Assembly: GCA_035610365.1 (NCBI GenBank)
Contig: CM069433.1
Span: forward strand, 80,758,236-80,822,235
DNA length: 64,000 bases
Reading direction: 5' to 3'
Source: Aquatica leii
Lineage: Eukaryota > Arthropoda > Insecta > Coleoptera > Lampyridae
Part shown: positions 58,230 through 64,000 of the stretch, one piece after another
How positions within the stretch are numbered: position 1 is the stretch's first letter
How the letters are laid out: each line of letters opens with the position of its first letter
Position numbers and translations under genes: made by a program
The notes under the pieces: model-generated
Seen by the model: the letters and a program-made list of their open reading frames with translations, nothing else
Database searches by the model: none
Told to the model about the DNA's origin: nothing

Positions 58230-59395
58230 CGAAGTGGTGTCATATTTTAGTTAAAATGTAATACCAACAGAACTCCAAACCGGCAAAAAAACGCTTTTAC
58301 CAAAAGGTATGCAACAGTAACTGCTTTTTGATTGGGTAGGGCGTTAGTTTCCGTCAATTTTGTGATATAACCCATTGCCACCAAGGTGCTTTGTTTTCTA
58401 AATCAGATTCTAGAAACATCTTCAATGTTAATCTCTACTTTCTCTAAAGGACTTCCCACGTCTTATTGTTACATAGCTGCTTTGCGCTTTTTTACTGGGC
58501 CATTATCTGATGCGCACATTTTGCACTTGCGGCACTATTCTATTACGTTTTTTTCTAATTTGTTCAAAAAACCTTTCTCGCACTTTTCCTTATGTCTACT
58601 TCCCGCCAAAATGTCCTCTTGATGTACCATCATGCAGATGCTGCAACACTTTTTAAACTCGGCTCTTTCGCACTACCAACTGGAGTCTGTTTTTCGTATT
58701 TTTGTGTATCTTCTACTTTTAAAAAGTCTTACTGCGCGCAATATGCTTTAATTTGGTTTACCCAAAGCACTCACTCTAGTTTAGCGGGAGACGTTATTCG
58801 GAATCATTTTCTTGTTTACGACGCAACTGCTCAGGTTCCCACTTGCCATTAACCATAAAAAGTTTTTGGAGACACTCGATCTTTTTTTCTAGTCGTGAAT
58901 ACTGCTGAAATTACTTGCATCGGCATCTAAAACTGATTTTCTATCTTCTCTTAAACTTGAAATTGGCGAAGTGACTATAGAGCCTGTTTTAGTTAAAGGA
59001 AAACATATTTGCAGTTTTTACTTTATCTAAATTCTGCTTCTTTATTTATTCAAGTTTGTCAAAGGTTTGGCAATATTGGAAAATTGTCGTCTAGATAAAC
59101 CAATCACGTCTTTTAAGACAATTTTTGCAAAATTATATCTATCAAACGTTCGTACGTTGTAAAAGCGTTACACAGGCCAAACAGCATTACTGCCACAAAC
59201 TAGCATTAGTCGTAACAGCGGCCTTTTTACGGTCTTTGAGTTCTAGTTGTACCTGCCAGTAACCACTCTCTAAATTTATCGTGGAAAACTACCGGGATCT
59301 TGACTACTGCCTGTAGTCGAATCAAAACCTCGTTGACTTATCTTTTTTTGCCATCGAAGATGCCCATGAACTATTGAAAGAAAGTGGGCGTGTTA
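58230..59395 (-). pseudogene. Decayed Ty3/gypsy pol (RT, RNase H, integrase)
   Basis: In minus-strand order: DKSTRF and FDYRQ near 59350; TINLESGYWQVQLELKDR at about 59283-59230, the RT motif A block whose family Asp (TiDL) reads Asn at 59274-59276; a KTFDKLE-like block near 59090; LDADASNFSSI near 58945, the RNase H start with its Asp; VLQHLHDGTSRGHFGGK near 58650 and CRKCKMCASDNGP near 58530, the HHCC zinc finger of integrase; GSPLERVEINIEDVS near 58455-58408, the integrase core, with Asn for Asp at 58427-58429; and NALPNQKAVTVAYLLVKAFF. The RT YXDD block is not legible. Frames change every 20-60 codons, so this is an old copy of a different lineage from the one at 61-64 kb. Confidence 0.8.
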
Positions 59396-59399
59396 TGGG

Positions 59400-60955
59400 C
59401 ATTTTTTTGGCCGTAACCAGCAAACACAAATAGAAATTTATAAAAAAAACATAACATTGGTTATCTTAAGTCCAAATGTAATGTAACAGATAAGTTTCAT
59501 GTAATACGCCATTTAGGTAAAATGTCAGCCACAATACAACATTTAAATAATATATAAATTACATTACACTGTAATATAATTATGCTCTAAATGTAATATA
59601 CACATACTTAAAACGTAATATGACTGTTACTTTAACCTAGTATCAAAGTAACGTAAATGTAACAAATTGAAAAAAAGTAAGATAAACACTAGATTTATTT
59701 ATTATAGCTTTTTTGTATTGTAGCACATACAGCATGGAGAAAAATGATAAAAGAAACCTTAAGAACTCAATTATTATTAAAACGTTATTGCTAATATCTT
59801 TATAAGAATTAATATAACAAACATTAAATTATATAAGCATACAAATATAAAGAATAACTATTATTATAACAATTAACAAATACTGCATATATCTACGATG
59901 ATTAAAAAAGTAGCTTAATAGTTTAAGGAAAAATACAACTAAATAATAGTAATTCGTACACTAAAGAAAATGCTATAATTTTTTTGTTCCTTTGTTAATC
60001 TTAATTTACTAAGTCGAGACCATTCGCTTGCATAGGATTCAAAATCAGTTTCATTAAAATGATATGCAGCAATCATTGTTTCTACAAAATTTATTTATTG
60101 TAAATCATATAATCTTACATTTACATTTGTAAATACTTACCTATTTATAAAAAGTTTTTTGCACACGTATGTATATAATATCACAGTACACTATACGTTA
60201 AAAATTTAGATTAGCAATTAAAAATATGCATTTATTTTCAGTGATGCTAATACGATTTTTTCTTATACTTGAAACTAACTAATAATAATACAACTAAGTA
60301 ATATGAACGATACAAAATGTAACATAAAATATTATATAAGATATATTACAAAATAATATTATCGCAACTTAGAATATGTAATACATTTTAAATGAATTTT
60401 CTATGTAACACTATAATATTACCTCGTAATATCTGTGTGCTGATTTGTTTATGTATCAAATATGTGTGCGTTAGCTGAATAGCTTTGTTGGATTTCACGC
60501 ATCTTACAATTTGAGATACTGGCGGTTATTTGTTTATCACGGTATTTTTTTCCAACGTTACTGGAACTGACTTAACATTGAGATATTTACTCGCATTGTA
60601 ACGATGTTCTGCCAACACTTAGTAGTCCTTTTATTGATCTAATAACGCAATTTTTTTTAGATTTCTATCCAGGCGTACCATATTTTTAGTTTTTTTAGGC
60701 AGAGTTACTACTCAGTAAGACTTGGACGACTGTCTTTTCTGACAAATGAAAAAGAATTTGTTTACTTTTGACCCTAAAAACATCGCGTTTAAGGTCGTAC
60801 CGTTACTAGTAATGCTTTTTTTCCATGTCAAGACGAATTATGGTTTTTGTTGCTGCTGTGTCAACAAGTAACTGAATACTTTGTTAATTAATTTTTTTAT
60901 CGAAATAAATGCTGTGCAATTGCTACTGTAATCCTTTCCCTATCGCCACTAGAGT
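59400..60955. other. AT-rich stretch without recognisable genes
   Basis: AATGTAATA-like words recur at 59475-59660 and again near 60310-60440, but no clean repeat unit emerges. CCAGCAAACACAA at 59419 also occurs at 56833. Confidence 0.35.
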
Positions 60956-61003
60956 TGGATGTAGTTGTCGTTATTACTTACAACTGCAAGGCGAAGGTAT
61001 CGG

Positions 61004-61073
61004 AGATGTAGGTATTCCATACATTGTATAGGAATAAATAACAAGAGAGCTAAGATGTAGGTATTCCATACAT
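61004..61073 (-). repeat. Short direct repeats inside the LTR
   Basis: GATGTAGGTATTCCATACA occurs at 61005 and again at 61054, 49 bases apart, exactly repeated. Each copy is itself partly palindromic (TATTCCATA-like), a possible protein-binding site; this is inference. Confidence 0.55.
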
Positions 61074-61191
61074 CCACTAGAGGTTGAATCGTCGTCGGTA
61101 GTCCTTACGACAGGAAGGTTTAGGAGTTTAGGAGGAGTTCTAGAAGGTAAGCTCGAGAACCTGGTTATGTTTGTTTAATTGTCGTGTTGCT

Positions 61192-61201
61192 GGTTTTATA
61201 G
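61192..61201 (-). promoter_or_regulatory. TATA-like box in LTR
   Basis: CTATAAAACC on the minus strand, about 180 bases into the LTR, suits an LTR promoter. Not tested. Confidence 0.4.
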
Positions 61202-61377
61202 GGATCCTTATCAACTCTGGACGGAATCTAAAAAGGAGTTTTAGGGTATGGGAAAGCGGGGATTATTACCTCATACTTACAACGCCACTCGCGCCTACTT
61301 TATGAATTATAAGTGAAAATAATTTTACTATTTACGCATTTATAATTTAAATTAAACTAAATTGACGGATTTTTACA

Positions 61378-61390
61378 TACCACCCCTTCG
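61378..61390 (-). promoter_or_regulatory. Polypurine tract
   Basis: CGAAGGGGTGG on the minus strand immediately before the LTR start; the usual site for plus-strand DNA priming in LTR elements. Confidence 0.6.
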
Positions 61391-61412
61391 TACGTTAAGT
61401 GTTCTTTGTGGG

Positions 61413-61997
61413 TTATAAAGGAATTATTACTAACTCTTTGGCGTTCAAGTATGGCACCTTAATGGCAGTGGTCACTCTTGAGGTGATATAAACCAGTCGA
61501 TGCTTCTTCTTCCTTTTTGCCACTGTTAAACCTTCCAAGCTTCGAAAGAAAGGGCGATCGTTTCCCCACAAAACTGAAGTTTCTTGTAGGGTAAAAACAG
61601 GCGGAGAGTGTGTAGGTTTGAATGGTGGAGAGCATGTGTTTGGAACTTTCTTTTTTAAATGTTCAGGAGTGGCCGTGGTTTTTGGAAAGGACATGGGTGA
61701 GGTCTCAGATAGGGTCTCGGGGGTGTATGGCATTGGGGATGTTTGAGGATGGTAAATTAGCGGTGTGCATGGCCTCGGGGTTGGCGATGGATTTAGGTCG
61801 GCGTCTGTTTCTACTATTGACTCGGACTTTGGAGGCTCCAAGGGGCGGTTGGTGAAGTAGATTAAGGGGAGGTCCTTTGCGGCGGGGTTCCGGTAATATT
61901 CGGGCTGCCATGGACGTATCCTGAAGTTGGGTTTCTTTCGTTTAAGACTGAAAGGCCATGGACGATGATTGCGGCGGTACTTCACTGGAGCCATCAC
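61413..61997 (-). CDS. Extra ORF downstream of gypsy pol, unknown function
   Basis: A complete 194-codon frame starts at the Met at 61997, 26 bases after the integrase stop at 62024-62026, and ends TAA 61413-61415 just before the polypurine tract. The N-terminus is basic (KYRRNHRPWPFSLKRKKPNF); the middle is Pro/Ser/Thr-rich (NPSPTPRPCTPL, TLSETSPMSF); the C-terminus has KRKKKHRLVYITSRVTT. There is no signal peptide, transmembrane segment or Cys pattern, so it does not look like an envelope protein. I do not recognise it. Its openness next to a broken pol suggests that the insertion is young or that this frame is retained. Confidence 0.6.
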   Translation of the reverse strand: MMAPVKYRRNHRPWPFSLKRKKPNFRIRPWQPEYYRNPAAKDLPLIYFTNRPLEPPKSESIVETDADLNPSPTPRPCTPLIYHPQTSPMPYTPETLSETSPMSFPKTTATPEHLKKKVPNTCSPPFKPTHSPPVFTLQETSVLWGNDRPFFRSLEGLTVAKRKKKHRLVYITSRVTTAIKVPYLNAKELVIIPL

Positions 61998-62023
61998 GAC
62001 AGAACTGACACGGAAGTGTTGAT

Positions 62024-62931
62024 TTATGGACTATATACCTGTTCTTCCTCTCTGGTAATTTTGTCGGTGGTAGGAATTTCTGAAGAAGGGATTTTGAGTT
62101 CTTGCACGTGAACTCTCCCTACCTTACGTCGGTTCTCTGGGTCAATCAACTCGACCGCGGTCGGTGACAGGATTTTGTGGATGTGGTAGGGTCCTGCGTA
62201 CTTAGGGGCTAACTTAGTAGTAAACTTTTCACCTGCATCTGACAGAAAGTGTGTCTTTCGGTATACTACCTCTCCAATTCGTAGCCGGTATGGTCTTGTT
62301 CTCAGGTTATAATGATGTCCCTGGGACACAAATGCCATAGCAAGGTGGGATTGGGCTAAAGTTCTTAGGTCTTTTAACTTCTGTATATTCTGAGCGTGCT
62401 CTCCGTGGGTAAGAACTTGGTTGGAGTTGACCTCGGTGGGGTGCAATGCTTTTGGCGGTTGTAACTTTCGTTCGTAATTTAACATCGCGGAGCTGAAACC
62501 TGTAGATTTATGACTTACGGAGTTCATGGCAAACGTTATTTTGGGCAACCACGTCTCCCATGTGGTTTGGTTTTCTTTCGTATATTAGGCTATCATGGTT
62601 CCTATTACCTTGTTCGCTCTCTCTACCGGGTTGTCCTGGGGAGTATATGGAGGCGTCAGTCGATTAGAAAGTCTTGTTTACAAATGGGGTTTCATTGTCA
62701 GACACAACGGTCTGGGGTCGATGGTAACGAAACAACACCTTCTCCTTAAATGCTGCGGTGACCGTATTGGCTGTGGCTTGTCGGAGTGGTTGGAGCTCTA
62801 CGCTCTACCCATTTTGTAAATCGGTCTTGGAACACCAGCAGGTAACAGTTACTTTTTGATGATCGGGGAAAAGGACCAATCAGGTCGGCACTTACCGTTT
62901 TCCATGGACCCGTGGTTTTAGAGAAAATCAT
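62024..62931 (-). pseudogene. Gypsy integrase, core and C-terminal module, frameshifted
   Basis: The 62931-62746 frame holds the start of the catalytic core: TVSADLIGPFPRSS with its Asp intact, then LLVFQDRFTKWVERRA. The frame shifts near 62750. The rest of the core, with SDN and the YSPGQPGRE-like remnant of the PYxPxxNPVER block, lies in other frames to about 62550. The open frame 62548-62024 starts with LPKITFAMNSVSHKSTGFSS (cut here to 20) and ends with the GPY/F module, KFTTKLAPKYAGPYHIHKI, and AVELIDPENRR. Integrase inserts the cDNA; the GPY/F module is typical of Ty3/gypsy. Two or more frame changes prevent function. Confidence 0.85.
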
Positions 62932-63898
62932 TTCTCCAAGAGGGAGTTGCGTCTGGGACTTGTATTGTAGACATGTGGTACATTTTCTGATGTAGCGGGC
63001 GGTGTCTCGGAATATACCTGGCCAGTAATATTGTTGATATTTTCTGTTTACCGTTTTCGCTACTCTTAGGTGTCCCGCGTGCGGAGGATCGTGGCATTCT
63101 CGGATGATTTGTTCTCGGAGGTGGGTTCCAAACGGTGTGAAAGCCTTCTGTTACGGCGGGTGAAGAGTCCGGAAATTCTTTATGTAGTTTATCTCCTTCG
63201 ATTTTATATTCCGGGTAGTCTTCTGGGTGGTCGATTACTTTTCTTTTTAGCTTGGAGAGCCAGGGACATGTCGGTTGGGAAGTTGAGTTTATGTTAGCAA
63301 GACTGGTGTTTTGTTGAGCTTCAGAGATTCCTTGTAAACCACTTATTCCAGGGGTCGGCAGGGGCTGTAGCGAGACGACTTTTTTTTGGATGGTAAGGGC
63401 CTGATTCTTAGCATCAAGAAGCGCTGCATTCTGGACCAGAAAATCAAGACCGAGTATGATTTTGCTGGTAAGTCCCTCTATCTGGCTACAGAACATTATT
63501 ATGGGGATCTCGATCAAGGTCATGGGTACCAGATATATGCCAACAGCGGTGGTGACGGTGCCGTCTGCCATTTGGACAAGTTCCGGGGTGGTAGACAAGG
63601 GTTTGATACGATGTTCGACGAGGAGTTGCCGTATCCTAAGGCTAATATACGACTTTGCGGCTCCGGTATCTATCACAGCCCATACTTCTTGTTGACAAAC
63701 TATTATTCGTGCAAAAAGGCGTGAGTCGATTACGGACTTGATATTTATTGTCGGCGGTTCGGGTTTAAGACGATTTTTGATTACGCCCGACCATTCAGAC
63801 CATTTCCTTAGGGCTGAGGTTGCTCTTGTGGGTTTTGGTGGTCCGGTGGTTGTCTTATTGTGGCTATGGAAAATGGTCCTCGGGTATCGATAGCACAT
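62918..63898 (-). pseudogene. Gypsy protease fused to integrase zinc finger, RT/RNase H deleted
   Basis: A 326-codon open frame. Residues 60-165 are a retropepsin: WAVIDTGAAKSYISL with the catalytic DTG at 77-79 and ILGLDFL at 149-154. After a linker, the frame passes directly to PWLSKLKRKVIDHPEDYPEY at about residues 212-231, the N-terminal part of a gypsy integrase. No reverse transcriptase or RNase H lies between, so about 1.5-2 kb has been lost near 63280 without closing the frame. A frameshift near residue 243 then moves the HHCC zinc finger (HDPPHAGHLRVAKT, CTTCLQYK) to another frame. The first Met at 63898 is nominal, since pol is normally expressed from gag. Confidence 0.85.
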
Positions 63899-63899
63899 G

Positions 63900-64000
63900 A
63901 GCAGTCACAGGAAAGAACGTCAAGTCTTCCGCATCTAGAGCAAAATCTCTTATAAGGGTTTCTGCAGTTACTTCGACGATGTCCAGGTTGACCGCATCTC
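63900..64000 (-). pseudogene. End of gypsy Gag: zinc knuckles
   Basis: On the minus strand CGQPGHRRSNC fits the C-x4-H-x4-C part of a CCHC knuckle (first Cys outside the window), and FCSRCGRLDV then CDC suggests a second. The frame differs from that of the protease frame, as expected for a gag-pol arrangement or a frameshift. Gag continues past the right edge. Confidence 0.65.

Larger units (their letters stand above)
60960..61377 (-). repeat. 3' LTR of the gypsy element
   Basis: 418 bases bounded by TGTA at one end and TACA at the other (on the minus strand TGTAAAAATCC to CAACTACA), directly after a purine-rich tract. A TATA-like box lies inside. The second LTR needed to prove the limits is outside the window. 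Confidence 0.65.
60960..64000 (-). mobile_element. Ty3/gypsy retrotransposon, 3' half with RT region missing
   Basis: Running leftward from the window edge: gag zinc knuckle, protease, integrase zinc finger, integrase core and C-terminal module, an extra ORF, a polypurine tract and the 3' LTR. The RT and RNase H that normally lie between protease and integrase are absent. Codons are much less AT-biased than in the rest of the window, indicating a younger insertion. The 5' LTR and most of gag lie beyond the right edge. Confidence 0.88.

Noticed and set aside
58386-58852. Plus-strand frames of 78 and 86 codons
   Set aside because: Antisense of the decayed gypsy RNase H and integrase.
61622-63724. 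Several plus-strand frames opposite the young gypsy element
   Set aside because: Shadows of minus-strand protease, integrase and the extra ORF.

Overview
This window is a strongly AT-rich stretch of an animal nuclear genome, most likely an arthropod and probably an insect. I see no convincing host gene. Everything recognisable is a transposable element (TE), nearly all of it broken. The assignment rests on the mix of families: Penelope-like elements with GIY-YIG endonucleases, CR1-like and RNase H-bearing LINEs, Ty3/gypsy, piggyBac, PIF/Harbinger, intron-bearing Tc1/mariner-type transposases, a MULE-like and a Crypton-like fragment. No splice-connected host exons, rRNA, tRNA or CRISPR were found.

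Layout. 0-2.2 kb: 3' part of a CR1-like LINE (RT, 3' UTR, TAA tail) abutting a repeat that recurs at 57.5 kb. 2.9-3.2 kb: Crypton-like recombinase scrap. 5.6-8.3 kb: a Penelope-like insertion with a 14-bp target-site duplication, direct and inverted terminal repeats and two minimal hammerhead ribozyme motifs. 9.4-9.8 kb: 5' exons of a Tc1/mariner-type (ITm) transposase with an intron. 11.0-12.2 kb: PIF/Harbinger element with TIRs. 12.6-14.4 kb: LTR edges and an initiator-tRNA-type primer-binding site. 16.6-17.3 kb: MITE-like inverted repeat. 17.8-18.5 kb: transposon-associated ORF remnant. 25.0-27.7 kb: pair of LTR-like direct repeats. 29.1-29.6 kb: MULE fragment. 31.4-33.0 kb: second ITm transposase, with two introns. 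33.18-36.08 kb: a 2.9-kb TIR unit with a nested inverted-repeat element. 38.9-39.1 kb: MITE. 39.4-39.8 and 41.2-42.5 kb: third and fourth ITm transposases. 44.1 kb: hAT-like terminus. 44.3-46.6 kb: RNase H-bearing LINE joined to a Penelope 3' end with a third hammerhead motif. 48.5-50.0 kb: piggyBac transposase. 50.5-51.6 kb: another Penelope 3' half with a fourth hammerhead motif. 53.8 kb: a GIY-YIG scrap. 58.2-59.4 kb: decayed gypsy pol. 60.96-64.0 kb: a younger, less AT-rich gypsy element (LTR, extra ORF, integrase, protease, gag knuckle) whose RT/RNase H region is missing.

How the parts relate. No pathway or operon is present; the region records repeated insertion and decay. The most interesting items are the Penelope elements with predicted minimal hammerhead ribozymes in three lineages, the intron-bearing transposase family with four remnants, the 2.9-kb TIR unit with no recognisable transposase, and a recurring Asp-to-Asn change at catalytic positions of unrelated TE enzymes. 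All calls come from reading translations and repeats by eye; no database search was run.
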